This document shows positions 9,101 through 17,425 of a stretch of 52,855 nucleotides of DNA, piece by piece. Source of the stretch: Methylophilus sp. 14 (GTDB taxonomy: Bacteria > Pseudomonadota > Gammaproteobacteria > Burkholderiales > Methylophilaceae); contig NZ_JADKYS010000003.1 of NCBI RefSeq assembly GCF_015354345.1, positions 1 through 52,855 of the forward strand, read 5' to 3'. Below the pieces are notes generated by a model, which saw only the letters and a list, made by a program, of their open reading frames with translations, was not told where the DNA came from and did no database searches. A program made the translations under genes and the position numbers. How positions within the stretch are numbered: position 1 is the first letter of the stretch; the number at the start of each line of letters is the position of its first letter.

Positions 9101-9225
9101 CACTTGCTGTTGTAGTCATCGGAGGTCTGTTAACAGCCACTGCATTAACTCTGGTTTTCCTGCCAGTTGCATACGACTGGATGGAAACAAGAAGGGAGCT
9201 CAACGAAGCCAAAATCACCAATTGA
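6136..9225 (+). CDS. czcA: Heavy-metal RND efflux transporter (CzcA/CusA family)
   Basis: This 1029-residue protein is full length for the HME branch of RND pumps: one N-terminal membrane helix, a large periplasmic loop, six helices around 335-560, a second loop, and helices to the end. It is the proton-driven pump of the CzcCBA complex. The proton-relay helix reads IGLGMTIDGPLVLVEN. The Asp (D402) and Glu (E409) are present, but the first Asp of the classical DFG-x3-DGA-x3-VEN signature is Gly396, and DGA is DGP. The cation specificity (Zn/Co/Cd versus another divalent ion) is therefore uncertain. It forms an operon with czcC and czcB. Confidence 0.88.
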   Translation: MLNWILDAALKYKLLVILAFVVVVFFGAKAWQEVPLDAFPDVTPVQVNVYTESPGLASEDVEKLITFPVESSLAGLKGIEEIRSVSLFGLSYVSVYFSDTTDIQQARFLVGEKLADARSRMPAGYGEPTLGPNTSGLGQVLWYTLKSDKQSTMDLRTLHDWNVRMVMRTVPGVDDITSWGGNEKQFQVQIDPQKLFKYGLTFSEVIERLVANNHQVGGQYVNIGQEQFLVRGLGLVKNSRDIQRIVVSENQGTPVYVENIAKVVEGAGPRFGAVTQDGKEVVMGMVLARIGENAQQVVDAAKEKLNLVKATLPKGVTLETVYDRTAIIDKAIRMADRAMIEGALLVIAVLFMLLGEVRSALVVVVAIPMGRLIAFIFMEKYGISANLMSLGGLIIGLGMTIDGPLVLVENCFRRLAHFAGQKVDRSRIVLDASREVINPITFGVLIITVVFLPIFSLTGLEGKLFKPLAINMTFAMIGSMILTLTLIPVLCSLALKPKEERDPWLIRLIKPKYVSLLKWCLSHKKLVVGSTGIAFIAALAMFPFLGKEFMPNLQEQDILFRVTGIPSTSLEQSISVSDRVAKSLKKMPQVQSSLAMIGRAEKGETADVNYMEILVHLKPVDAWPEQITYGDLAQQLQEQVEKDVPEAVISASQPIQSRVEELISGVRATLSAKVYGEDLATIDRIANQVRAVVSKVNGVTDLALEANIGKPQLIINVDREAIARYGINADDVLQVVQSGIGGKPVSTLIDGVKRFAIQVWLQPEYRSDIRAINDIPISTAQGALIPLSQVASVDVEEGYSFVRREQLQRYAVIQMDVQSRDIDGFVKEAQAAIEQQVKLPSGYWIQWGGAFENQQRAMTKLAIIVPLTIGLIFVLLYTAFHSLRYAGLIIANVPFAAIGGIFSLAIAGQYLSVPAAIGFIAVFGVAMLNGIVLVEFINGLREEGKTVDEAVLEGTTLRLRPVMMTAMVEIFGLIPFLLATGVGSEILRPLAVVVIGGLLTATALTLVFLPVAYDWMETRRELNEAKITN

Positions 9226-9255
9226 TTTGGAGTTTTGGTTAATCAATCGCTTGTG

Positions 9256-9280
9256 CCAGGTTGCCGTTTGGGCAGCCTGG
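9256..9280. other. Intercistronic hairpin between czcA and cadA
   Basis: CCAGGTTGCC and GGCAGCCTGG pair around a GTTTG loop with one mismatch. There is no following T-run, so it is more likely an mRNA stability or attenuation element than a full terminator. Confidence 0.4.
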
Positions 9281-9323
9281 TCATCTTAAACACATGTTTC
9301 ATGATTCCATCTAGGAGAACATC

Positions 9324-11573
9324 GTGAATAGTTCTAAAAATCATAAAAATGAAAATGTGCCGTGCCCGGACTGCATGGATAAAGGATCAACAAAGGTAGC
9401 TGGAATCTCAGAGGACTCATCACTCCACTCAGTTTCTGCAGACGATAATGCCGCAAGATTTCGTATACCTTCCATGGACTGTGCCTCAGAGGAGTCTGAA
9501 ATCAGGCGTGCACTCGCTAAGATTGATGGAATTAAAAGCTTAAGATTTAATCTGGGGGCGCGGGAGTTAATCATTAATGCCGACGCTGACAGCATCCAAC
9601 TTGCCGTCGAGGCAATCAAAAAGGCAGGTTTCAATTCAGAGTTAATTTCTGATGCAGAGAGTTTTGAAAGCGGTTCAGAGCTATCAAAAGGATTCTGGAA
9701 TACATGGGGCAGGCCAATCAGCGGTCTAATCTTGGCTGTGATTGCTGAAGTCCTTGAGTTTGCATATCCGGATATTCAAGAAATTAAATATCTTGGAATG
9801 GCTTTAGCCAGCATATCCATCATACTCGCTGGACTGGATGTCTACGTAAAAGGCCTAAAAGCCTTCGGTGATGGCCGCTTAAACATCAATGCATTAATGA
9901 CAGTTGCTGTCACAGGCGCCTTCCTCATTGGTCAATGGCCAGAGGCCGCAATGGTCATGGCGCTATATGCCATTGCAGAAGCAATTGAAGCCAAGGCCGT
10001 GGATAGAGCCAGGAATGCGATTAAGAGTTTGATGGAATTAACGCCAGAGGATGCCGAAGTTTTGCAACCGGATGGGGCTTGGAAGCGTGAATTAGTCAAA
10101 GACATCCCTATCGATGCAAAGGTACGCATTCGACCGGGGGAGCGTATTCCACTGGATGGCATCGTTATCTCTGGTCAAAGTGCAATAGATCAGTCGCCTG
10201 TTACCGGTGAAAGCTTACCGGTTGATAAATCTCCCAATGACGAGGTATTTGCAGGGACAATCAACCAGGCCGCAGAACTAGAGATTCGAATCACTTCACT
10301 TGCTTCGAATAGCACAATCTCCAGAATCATCAATGCGGTCGAGGAAGCCCAAGGGGCCCGTGCACCTACACAAAGATTTGTAGATGCATTCGCGGCATTC
10401 TATACCCCGGCGGTCTTTGTGCTTGCACTCATCGTAGCCCTCTGGATGCCATTCTTGCTGGAATGGACATGGATGAAGTCAATCTACAAAGCCTTGGTCT
10501 TACTGGTGATCGCTTGCCCATGTGCATTAGTGATATCCACCCCAGTGACTGTAGTGAGTGGCCTTGCTGCGGCAGCGAGGAGAGGAATACTCATCAAAGG
10601 TGGCGTGTATCTTGAAGAGGCACGCAAGATCAAAGCAGTCGCACTGGACAAGACCGGCACAATTACCGAAGGGAAGCCTAAGTTATCTAATTTCGAAGTA
10701 TTCGATTTGCAGGCTGACTCAGCCGAATTGAAGGGCATTGCAAAAAGCTTGGCAAGCAGGTCTGACCATCCGGTCTCCAAAGCGATTGCAGAAGGTTTAT
10801 CTGCGCAGGCAAAGGAGGTAAAAAACTTCAAAGCTATTGCAGGACGCGGCGTCCAAGGCCGAATAGCAGATACTACTTACTTCCTGGGTAATCATCGATG
10901 GATTGAAGAGCTTGAACTCTGCACTCCAGAAATTGAAGCTCAATTATCAATATTGGAAAACACTGGTCGTACAGTCAGTTTGTTAGCTACTACCGAAAAG
11001 GTGCTGGCAGTTTGTGCGGTTGCCGATACGATCAAAGCCTCCTCCAAAGCAGCAGTTTCAGAACTAATATTACTTGGTGTCACGCCAATTATGTTGACCG
11101 GGGATAATGCGGCCACAGCAAAAACGGTCGGTGTCCAGGCGGGTATTACTGAGGTAAAAGGTAATCTTTTACCAGAAGATAAATTGAAGGAAATTGAATC
11201 TCTTCAGAAACAATTCGGTGTGACCGCCATGACCGGTGATGGAATCAATGACGCCCCATCTTTAGCAAGGGCAGACATCGGTTTTGCAATGGGCGCTGCT
11301 GGCACGCACACCGCGATGGAAGCAGCGGATATTTTAGTTATGAATGATGATTTACGTAGGCTACCTGAAACTATTCGACTCTCAAAACAAACGCACGCCA
11401 TTCTTTGGCAGAACATCGTACTCGCCTTAGGCATCAAGTTTGTATTTTTGTTTTTAGCTTTATTTGAAAATGCATCCATGTGGATGGCCGTATTTGCGGA
11501 TATGGGAGCAAGTTTGATAGTGGTGTTTAATGGCTTGCGACTGATTACTTTCAAACCTAAGTCAAAAAGCTGA
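9324..11573 (+). CDS. cadA: Zn2+/Cd2+/Pb2+ P-type ATPase (ZntA/CadA family)
   Basis: This 749-residue P1B-type ATPase exports divalent soft metals across the inner membrane using ATP. It has one N-terminal HMA domain with the MDCASEE motif seen in ZntA (about residues 50-57), preceded by CPDC (13-16). The membrane CPC motif is C398-P-C400, DKTGT gives phosphorylated Asp442, and GDGIND is near 638. The last helices contain WMAVFADMGAS, whose Asp is the ZntA-type ligand. Start ATG 9324 follows AGGAG at 9313-9317. It lies 98 bases after czcA, probably in the same resistance unit. Copper specificity is excluded by these motifs; cobalt cannot be. Confidence 0.9.
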   Translation: MNSSKNHKNENVPCPDCMDKGSTKVAGISEDSSLHSVSADDNAARFRIPSMDCASEESEIRRALAKIDGIKSLRFNLGARELIINADADSIQLAVEAIKKAGFNSELISDAESFESGSELSKGFWNTWGRPISGLILAVIAEVLEFAYPDIQEIKYLGMALASISIILAGLDVYVKGLKAFGDGRLNINALMTVAVTGAFLIGQWPEAAMVMALYAIAEAIEAKAVDRARNAIKSLMELTPEDAEVLQPDGAWKRELVKDIPIDAKVRIRPGERIPLDGIVISGQSAIDQSPVTGESLPVDKSPNDEVFAGTINQAAELEIRITSLASNSTISRIINAVEEAQGARAPTQRFVDAFAAFYTPAVFVLALIVALWMPFLLEWTWMKSIYKALVLLVIACPCALVISTPVTVVSGLAAAARRGILIKGGVYLEEARKIKAVALDKTGTITEGKPKLSNFEVFDLQADSAELKGIAKSLASRSDHPVSKAIAEGLSAQAKEVKNFKAIAGRGVQGRIADTTYFLGNHRWIEELELCTPEIEAQLSILENTGRTVSLLATTEKVLAVCAVADTIKASSKAAVSELILLGVTPIMLTGDNAATAKTVGVQAGITEVKGNLLPEDKLKEIESLQKQFGVTAMTGDGINDAPSLARADIGFAMGAAGTHTAMEAADILVMNDDLRRLPETIRLSKQTHAILWQNIVLALGIKFVFLFLALFENASMWMAVFADMGASLIVVFNGLRLITFKPKSKS

Positions 11574-11640
11574 TTTCGGAAATAATTGCTAATGATATTC
11601 ACAGCTAATCATTTGTCGAAGCATTTTAGGGAGAGAAAAG

Positions 11641-12069
11641 ATGTTGCTCAAAAAGTTGGATGAAGAATTGAATTTGCAGCAGGCTGCTTTACGGATACGT
11701 AGTCAGCGCCAAGAGTTACTTGCTTCTAACATTGCAAATGCCGATACACCACAATATAAAGCGAAAGACATAGATTTTAAAGCGGCAATGCAATCTGCGA
11801 TGCAGCAAATGTCAGGTAAAAATCCAACAGGCCAACATGCAGGCCTGTTGCAGCAGACTAATGAATCACATTTAAACGCGGTGAAAACCAATTCGGGAGA
11901 TACCCTATACCGTTCTTTAGTACAAGGCTCTGTAGATGGTAATACGGTAGACATGGATGTTGAACGAAATGCCTATGTGGACAATGGAATTCGCTATGAA
12001 GCCGGGTTAACTTTTGTGACGGACAAACTTAAAGAAGTGATGGCTGCAATTAATGGCAATGGCTCGTAA
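11641..12069 (+). CDS. flgB: Orphan flagellar basal-body rod protein FlgB
   Basis: The 142-residue protein is the full length of FlgB and carries the family marks: LASNIANADTPQYKAKDIDF near residues 28-47 and a C-terminal NTVDMDVERNAYVDNGIRY segment with heptad-like helices. FlgB forms the proximal rod of the flagellum. GGGAG upstream gives a normal ribosome site. What is odd is the place: no flgC, fliE or any other flagellar gene is present, and both neighbours are metal or export genes. It may be a captured gene that follows the island, or may have another use. The fold call is firm, the role here is unknown. Confidence 0.88.
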   Translation: MLLKKLDEELNLQQAALRIRSQRQELLASNIANADTPQYKAKDIDFKAAMQSAMQQMSGKNPTGQHAGLLQQTNESHLNAVKTNSGDTLYRSLVQGSVDGNTVDMDVERNAYVDNGIRYEAGLTFVTDKLKEVMAAINGNGS

Positions 12070-12105
12070 GTTTGCCGCTAACCATAAGATAAAGGGATAA
12101 CATAA

Positions 12106-13179
12106 ATGGCTAATGTGCCCTCTCTCAAAATACATCCGGAAGCAATATTTGCCATACTAGCTGCCATTTTATTTGGTTTGGCGACGCCTGTCGCCAAGCT
12201 TCTAATTGGTGATGTTTCACCACAAATGTTGGCTGGATTATTGTATTCAGGGAGTGGGATTGGCCTATTACTCCTATATGCGCTAATTCGCTTGTTTAAA
12301 CAAAATAATAGTGAACACCTCTCTATACAGGCATCAGATCTATCCTGGCTATCAGGGGGTATTTTATTTGGTGGCGTACTTGCACCTTTGTTGCTTATGC
12401 AGGGTTTGCGCGCTACACCCGCCTCTATGGCGTCACTATTACTTAATCTGGAAAGTGTTTTCACTGCGCTGATGGCCTGGCTCATATTCAAGGAGCACTT
12501 TGATCGGCGAATTTTGATTGGGATGACTTGCATTTTGGTGGGCAGCCTATTGTTATCATGGCCTAAACAGCTCAGTTCAGCTTTTCCATTTGACACCTTG
12601 GCCATCGTGGGTGCCTGCGCTTGCTGGGCGATTGATAATAACCTTACCAGGAAGATTGCAGCAAATGATGCCCTTCTAATTGCTTGTATCAAAGGGTTAG
12701 TGGCTGGTTTGATTAATCTGGGAATTGCATTAAGCCTTGGTAATGCTTTACCTGTCTTTACCGTAGGTATGAGTGCCGCCGCGATAGGCTTTCTCAGCTA
12801 TGGGGTTAGTCTCGTATTATTTGTTATGTCTTTGCGGCTCATTGGCACTGCCAGAACAGGAGCATATTTTTCTGTTGCTCCATTTGTTGGTGTAGCTTGC
12901 TCTTTTCTATTGCTTCATGAGCAACCTGATACCTTGTTCTGGTTGGCTACCTGTTTAATGCTGATTGGAGTTTGGCTCCATTTAACCGAGCATCATGCTC
13001 ATCTGCATCATCACGAAGAATTACTACATCAACATAGTCATTTTCACGATGAACACCATCATCACACTCATGAGTTCGATTGGGATGGAGGCGAACCACA
13101 TGTGCACCCACATGAGCATAAGAACTTAAGTCATAGTCACCCGCATTTTCCAGATATGCATCATCAACATAAGCACTAA
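12106..13179 (+). CDS. DMT-superfamily (EamA) transporter with histidine-rich C-terminal tail
   Basis: This 357-residue protein has ten predicted membrane helices made of two EamA repeats (about 12-148 and 158-300). EamA proteins are inner-membrane exporters or permeases of small metabolites. After the last helix, from about residue 304, comes a tail of some 54 residues dominated by His (HHHEELLHQHSHFHDE, DMHHQHKH), which could bind Zn, Ni, Co or Cu. Such a tail is unusual for EamA carriers and fits the metal-resistance setting. ATG 12106 follows AAGGGA. It is 36 bases after flgB. A metal-exporting or metal-buffering role is inference. Confidence 0.8.
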   Translation: MANVPSLKIHPEAIFAILAAILFGLATPVAKLLIGDVSPQMLAGLLYSGSGIGLLLLYALIRLFKQNNSEHLSIQASDLSWLSGGILFGGVLAPLLLMQGLRATPASMASLLLNLESVFTALMAWLIFKEHFDRRILIGMTCILVGSLLLSWPKQLSSAFPFDTLAIVGACACWAIDNNLTRKIAANDALLIACIKGLVAGLINLGIALSLGNALPVFTVGMSAAAIGFLSYGVSLVLFVMSLRLIGTARTGAYFSVAPFVGVACSFLLLHEQPDTLFWLATCLMLIGVWLHLTEHHAHLHHHEELLHQHSHFHDEHHHHTHEFDWDGGEPHVHPHEHKNLSHSHPHFPDMHHQHKH

Positions 13180-13554
13180 TTTCTAGATCAAATAGTACGA
13201 TAATGTGAAATGCTACCCTGAACTCAATCCAAATATTGGACTTCACCGCTTTAATAGGCGATTATGATATTCAATTTCAAGCCAACTTGACTGAACGAAG
13301 TAAACCCAATATTTTTCTGATAACAACTGACCCATAGTATATAGTGGCTTGACCACTCTGACCTTTGGGGGAAAGCCAGCGAACGCTAGTTTTTTCATTT
13401 TTAGCTGCCTGCCTTGGCTAAGATTATAATTTTTCAAATAGGAGATCTCATTCCATTGTGCACTTCTTGTCACCATGCGGCCCACAACGGAGGCGTTGTT
13501 TGATCTAGCTTAAAGCCTAAACTGACCTGATTCTTTAATTTAGAATAAAATCAG
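13180..13554. other. Gene-poor spacer before the copper genes
   Basis: No supported gene in about 375 bases. A short dyad GTGG-CTTGA-CCAC lies near 13342-13354. A minus-strand frame at 13243-13485 gives 80 residues that I cannot assign; it has no ribosome site and I treat it as non-coding or decayed. Confidence 0.35.
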
Positions 13555-13585
13555 TTGACCTTCCAATTGTAGGAAGCTTTAGACT
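13555..13585 (+). promoter_or_regulatory. CueR-type promoter of copA
   Basis: TTGACC (13555-13560) and TAGACT (13580-13585) are separated by 19 bases, the long spacer of MerR-family promoters. The spacer holds the dyad CTTCC-aattgta-GGAAG, as in copA promoters read by CueR. The regulator is encoded at 16449-16853. Confidence 0.85.
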
Positions 13586-13613
13586 GATTTGCATCTAATA
13601 CAAGTTTCGGATT

Positions 13614-16106
13614 ATGAGCATGTCTAAAAAGACTTTAAGTGATGCCATTCAAGATATTTCCCTCCCCATTGAAGGGATGACATGTGCCAGCTGCGTTGGT
13701 CGTGTTGAAGCCGCCTTAACAAAAGTCCCTGGGGTAAAAAATGTCTCAGTTAACCTCACAACCGAGCGAGCGACGATTCAAGCTACCGAAGGTGTTGATC
13801 CCACTGCCTTGATCGAAGCTGTTCATAAAACTGGTTATGAAGTTCCAACATCCAAGATAGAACTCAATGTGATTGGCATGACCTGTGCGTCATGTGTTGG
13901 TCGTGTTGAGAAAGCCCTCAGATCTGTACCGGGAGTTTTTGAAGCAACAGTTAACTTGGCCACTGAGCGTGCATCAGTTATTGGTTCTGTCGGCCCCGCA
14001 GAATTGATTTCCGCGATTGAGCGTATTGGTTACGAAGCTAAGATCATTGACTCTCTATCCTCCTTACAAGGTGTAGCCGAGAGTCAAAAAGAAGTTGAAC
14101 TGCTTAAATTGAAGCGAGACCTCATACTGGCAGCAGCACTGTCGTTACCAGTATTTCTCATGGAAATGGGTGCGCATTTGATACCAGGTGTGCACGAGTT
14201 AATTATGGACACTATCGGCATGAAACCTAGTTGGTACATGCAGTTTGTGTTGACTGCTCTGGTACTGGCTTTCCCTGGTAGACGCTTTTACCAGAAAGGC
14301 TTTCCTGCGCTACTTAGGCTTGCCCCTGACATGAACTCACTCGTCGCGGTAGGTACTGCTGCGGCCTTTGGATATTCCATCGTCGCGACCTTCGCCTCCG
14401 GACTGTTACCGGAAGGAGCTGTCAATGTCTATTATGAAGCGGCTGCAGTCATCGTCGTTTTGATATTACTTGGCCGATTTTTGGAGGCACGTGCCAAGGG
14501 GCGTACTTCCGAAGCAATCAAGCGACTGGCTAAAATGCAGGTCAAAGAAGCGCATGTGATGCGCAATCATCGCTTTTTGGATGTCCCTATCAATGAAGTG
14601 GTGCTCAATGATGTGCTCGAAGTTCACCCCGGTGAAAGAGTGCCGGTAGATGGTGTAGTCACCAATGGTAGAAGCTTCGTTGATGAATCCATGATCACTG
14701 GAGAACCTATTCCTGTCGAGAAGACCATGGGTAGTTCTGTAGTCGGCGGCACCGTCAATCAGAAAGGGATTTTGGAGATGCGTGCGACAGCCGTAGGTCA
14801 TCAAACCATGCTGGCTCAGATCATACGTATGGTGGAACAGGCACAAGGGTCTAAGCTACCAATACAGGCGCTCGTAGATAAAGTGACTATGTGGTTTGTA
14901 CCTGCTGTCATGGGCGCTGCTTTGCTCACATTTATCAGCTGGATGATCTTTGGTCCATCCCCTGCGTTGACCTTCGCATTAGTGAATGCAGTTTCCGTGT
15001 TGATCATTGCTTGTCCATGTGCCATGGGTTTGGCCACACCGACTTCAATCATGGTTGGAACGGGGCGAGGTGCCGAGCTAGGCGTATTGTTCAGAAAAGG
15101 CGAAGCATTACAGTTACTCAAGGATGCCAAAGTGGTTGCAGTTGACAAGACCGGTACGCTAACAGAGGGACGGCCAGTGCTGACCGACCTTGAAGTTGCT
15201 GAGGGCTTTGAGCGTGACAGCCTTTTAGCAAAAGTCGGGGCAGTGGAATCTAAATCTGAGCATCCGATTGCCCGCGCTATTGTGGCCGCTGCTACTGAAA
15301 ATGGACAATCGCTACCGTCTTTAACAGACTTTGAGTCTGTGACCGGCATGGGCGTAAGGGCACTTGTGGAGGGGAGTCTCGTTGAAGTGGGCGCTGATCG
15401 ATTCATGCGACAACTGGGGTTAGATTTGAACGTCTTTGGGCTAACTGCTGAGCGATTAGGTCAAGAAGGTAAGTCACCCTTATACGCCGCTATTAATGGT
15501 CAGTTGGCTGGCATTATTGCAGTCGCCGACCCTATAAAAACCTCTACACCAGGAGCGATTGCCGCACTGCATCAGCTGGGGCTCAAAGTGGCTATGATTA
15601 CTGGGGATAATGCCAAGACCGCGCATGCAATCGCCCGCCAGCTTGGCATTGATGAAGTCATTGCTGAGGTCATGCCAGAGGGGAAAGTTGACACTATACG
15701 CCGCTTGAAAGCTACTTACGGACAGATCGCTTTTGTCGGGGATGGCATTAATGATGCACCCGCGCTGGCTGAAGCAGATGTGGGCCTGGCAATCGGGACC
15801 GGTACAGATATCGCTGTAGAATCAGCAGATGTCGTCTTAATGTCTGGCAATCTGCAAGGAGTGCCAAATGCGATTGCTTTATCCAAAGCGACCATAGGCA
15901 ATATTCATCAAAACCTGTTCTGGGCATTTGCCTATAACACGGCTTTGATTCCGGTAGCGGCTGGGGCACTTTATCCTGCCTGGGGCTTATTACTTTCACC
16001 AGTATTTGCTGCAGGAGCAATGGCCTTGTCGAGCGTGTTCGTTTTAGGGAATGCCTTGCGCTTACGGACTTTCAAACCACCTTTAGTCGAATTAAACAGC
16101 CGTTAA
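13614..16106 (+). CDS. copA: Cu+-exporting P-type ATPase CopA
   Basis: This 830-residue P1B-1 ATPase pumps Cu+ (and Ag+) from the cytoplasm to the periplasm. Two N-terminal HMA domains each carry [12 protein letters not shown] (about residues 22-33 and 88-99). Eight membrane helices are expected; the CPC motif is C467-P-C469 in [11 protein letters not shown], the phosphorylated residue is Asp511 of DKTGT, and GDGINDAP is near 712. The start is ATG 13614 or the ATG at 13620; neither has a strong ribosome site. It is transcribed from the CueR-type promoter upstream and followed by a separate CueR-type promoter for the chaperone. Confidence 0.93.
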   Translation: MSMSKKTLSDAIQDISLPIEGMTCASCVGRVEAALTKVPGVKNVSVNLTTERATIQATEGVDPTALIEAVHKTGYEVPTSKIELNVIGMTCASCVGRVEKALRSVPGVFEATVNLATERASVIGSVGPAELISAIERIGYEAKIIDSLSSLQGVAESQKEVELLKLKRDLILAAALSLPVFLMEMGAHLIPGVHELIMDTIGMKPSWYMQFVLTALVLAFPGRRFYQKGFPALLRLAPDMNSLVAVGTAAAFGYSIVATFASGLLPEGAVNVYYEAAAVIVVLILLGRFLEARAKGRTSEAIKRLAKMQVKEAHVMRNHRFLDVPINEVVLNDVLEVHPGERVPVDGVVTNGRSFVDESMITGEPIPVEKTMGSSVVGGTVNQKGILEMRATAVGHQTMLAQIIRMVEQAQGSKLPIQALVDKVTMWFVPAVMGAALLTFISWMIFGPSPALTFALVNAVSVLIIACPCAMGLATPTSIMVGTGRGAELGVLFRKGEALQLLKDAKVVAVDKTGTLTEGRPVLTDLEVAEGFERDSLLAKVGAVESKSEHPIARAIVAAATENGQSLPSLTDFESVTGMGVRALVEGSLVEVGADRFMRQLGLDLNVFGLTAERLGQEGKSPLYAAINGQLAGIIAVADPIKTSTPGAIAALHQLGLKVAMITGDNAKTAHAIARQLGIDEVIAEVMPEGKVDTIRRLKATYGQIAFVGDGINDAPALAEADVGLAIGTGTDIAVESADVVLMSGNLQGVPNAIALSKATIGNIHQNLFWAFAYNTALIPVAAGALYPAWGLLLSPVFAAGAMALSSVFVLGNALRLRTFKPPLVELNSR

Positions 16107-16127
16107 AATCAATAGCATAAATAATGC

Positions 16128-16158
16128 TTGACCTTACCATTGTTGGAAGCTTTAAGCT
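16128..16158 (+). promoter_or_regulatory. Second CueR-type promoter, for the copper chaperone
   Basis: TTGACC (16128-16133), 19-base spacer and TAAGCT (16153-16158). The spacer TTACCATTGTTGGAAGCTT keeps the right half GGAAGCTT of the copA dyad exactly, while the left half is weaker (TTACC instead of TTCC). Confidence 0.8.
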
Positions 16159-16192
16159 TACATCACTACCCATTACTGACTAAGGAGCTGAT

Positions 16193-16387
16193 ATGCAATT
16201 TCATATTGAAAATATGACCTGCGGTGGATGTGCAAGAGGTGTCACAAGCGCAATCAAAGCAATCGATCCAGAAGCAAGCATTACAACGGATCCGCCAACC
16301 AGGACAGTCAAGGTTGAAACCAGCATCGCAAAAAGCGAGATCGTTTCAGCGCTTGTAGATGCTGGGTTTCCACCTGCGAGTGAATAA
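16193..16387 (+). CDS. copZ: CopZ-like cytoplasmic copper chaperone (HMA domain)
   Basis: The 64-residue protein is one HMA ferredoxin-like domain. Its metal motif is MTCGGCARG (residues 8-16), with Cys10 and Cys13 as Cu+ ligands, and the C-terminal half follows the family pattern. It should carry Cu+ to CopA or CueR. AAGGAG at 16180-16185 sets the ATG at 16193. It has its own CueR-type promoter and is closed by a strong terminator, so it can be expressed as a single-gene transcript. The C-terminal GFPPAS replaces the GY-type end common in CopZ. Confidence 0.85.
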   Translation: MQFHIENMTCGGCARGVTSAIKAIDPEASITTDPPTRTVKVETSIAKSEIVSALVDAGFPPASE

Positions 16388-16396
16388 CGCTCTTCT

Positions 16397-16427
16397 GCCT
16401 GCTGATTTAGCTCAGCAGGCATTTTTA
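16397..16427 (+). terminator. Rho-independent terminator after copZ
   Basis: Nine perfect pairs, GCCTGCTGA (16397-16405) with TCAGCAGGC (16412-16420), a 6-base loop, then ATTTTTA. Confidence 0.85.
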
Positions 16428-16448
16428 TCTATTACTTGGGTATGAAAG

Positions 16449-16853
16449 ATGAGTTTATTTAACATTGGGCAAGCGGCTAAGGCGTCAGGCATATCGACCA
16501 AAATGATCCGGCATTATGAAAGCGTTGGTTTATTGCCTGCTGCTTCAAGAACTTTTGCTGGATATCGTCAATATTCTGAAAAAGAGATCCATACGCTGAG
16601 TTTTATTCGACACTCCCGCGACTTAGGCTTTTCTATCAAGCAAATTGAGGAATTATTAAGCTTATGGCAAGACCCGCATCGGCCAAGCAGTAAAGTGAAA
16701 GAATTGGCAAATGCCCATGTTGAGGCCTTAGACCAAAAGATTCAAAGCCTGATGTCGATTAAGTCAGAGCTACAAAAGCTTGTACATTGCTGTCATGGAG
16801 ATGATCGCCCAGAGTGCCCCATCCTGGAGCAACTTGCGCTTAATCAAATATAG
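16449..16853 (+). CDS. cueR: CueR, MerR-family copper-responsive regulator
   Basis: This 134-residue protein has a MerR winged HTH at the N-terminus (IGQAAKASGISTKMIRHYE, residues 6-24), a dimerisation helix, and a C-terminal metal loop Cys-x7-Cys (C115 and C123, CHGDDRPEC), the spacing used for Cu+ by CueR. It should activate the two 19-base-spacer promoters at 13555 and 16128 when copper is present. It is downstream of the copZ terminator, so it may have its own weak promoter or depend on read-through. Confidence 0.9.
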   Translation: MSLFNIGQAAKASGISTKMIRHYESVGLLPAASRTFAGYRQYSEKEIHTLSFIRHSRDLGFSIKQIEELLSLWQDPHRPSSKVKELANAHVEALDQKIQSLMSIKSELQKLVHCCHGDDRPECPILEQLALNQI

Positions 16854-16924
16854 GATATTTCAGAACAGGAAAATTTCAATTTGGCACTGAATCATTTTTA
16901 ATTTAGGGGTATCATAATCTCATC

Positions 16925-17305
16925 GTGAGAAAACTCATTCAAATCTTCGCTATTTGGCTCATCGCAATCATTCTACCGGTGCAGGGAATTGCAGCGGTCA
17001 GCATGATGAATTGCGAGAAGCCACAAAGCCAGCACAACCATGAAGGTGTAAGTGGTCATAGCCATGAACATCACGAAGGTGCTGCGGAGAGTCATGCTCA
17101 CAAACATCAAGATGATACTAAACACGCTTGTAACCATTGCTCCAAATGTTCAGTTTGTTGCTCTGGTTTCGCCTTTGCAACTTCGAGTGATGGGCTGAAG
17201 CATCATTTGATTGTTGCCGGTACAGCCATCGGTTTTATCGTTCCAGATTTCAGTAGCCACATATCCTCCGGTCCTGAGCGACCTCCGCGCTTTACCCTCA
17301 TTTAG
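16925..17305 (+). CDS. CzcI-like His/Cys-rich small exported protein
   Basis: The 126-residue protein starts at GTG 16925. A signal peptide (cleavage near GIAA-V, residue 22) is followed by a His-rich stretch (HSHEHHEGAAESHAHKHQ, about 41-60), a Cys cluster CNHCSKCSVCC (about 67-77) and the ending ERPPRFTLI, very close to the RPPR ending of CzcI. It is probably a periplasmic metal-sensing or metal-binding protein. It precedes the His/Met-rich gene by 120 bases and may head that operon. CzcI genes usually accompany czcCBA, yet here the neighbours are copper genes. Confidence 0.6.
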   Translation: MRKLIQIFAIWLIAIILPVQGIAAVSMMNCEKPQSQHNHEGVSGHSHEHHEGAAESHAHKHQDDTKHACNHCSKCSVCCSGFAFATSSDGLKHHLIVAGTAIGFIVPDFSSHISSGPERPPRFTLI

Positions 17306-17425
17306 TATGTTATTGGCTAAAGTCCTATCAGGTCTTTAGCCACCACACTTATGCTTTTGCCTGCTTGCGGCAAGCAAAAGAATGAGTTTCCAATAGATGT
17401 TGGGAATTCTAAATGAGAGGTTTAT

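Noticed and set aside
13243-13485. An 80-residue minus-strand frame before copA
   Set aside because: No ribosome site, no recognisable motif; it may be decayed, but I cannot support it as a gene.
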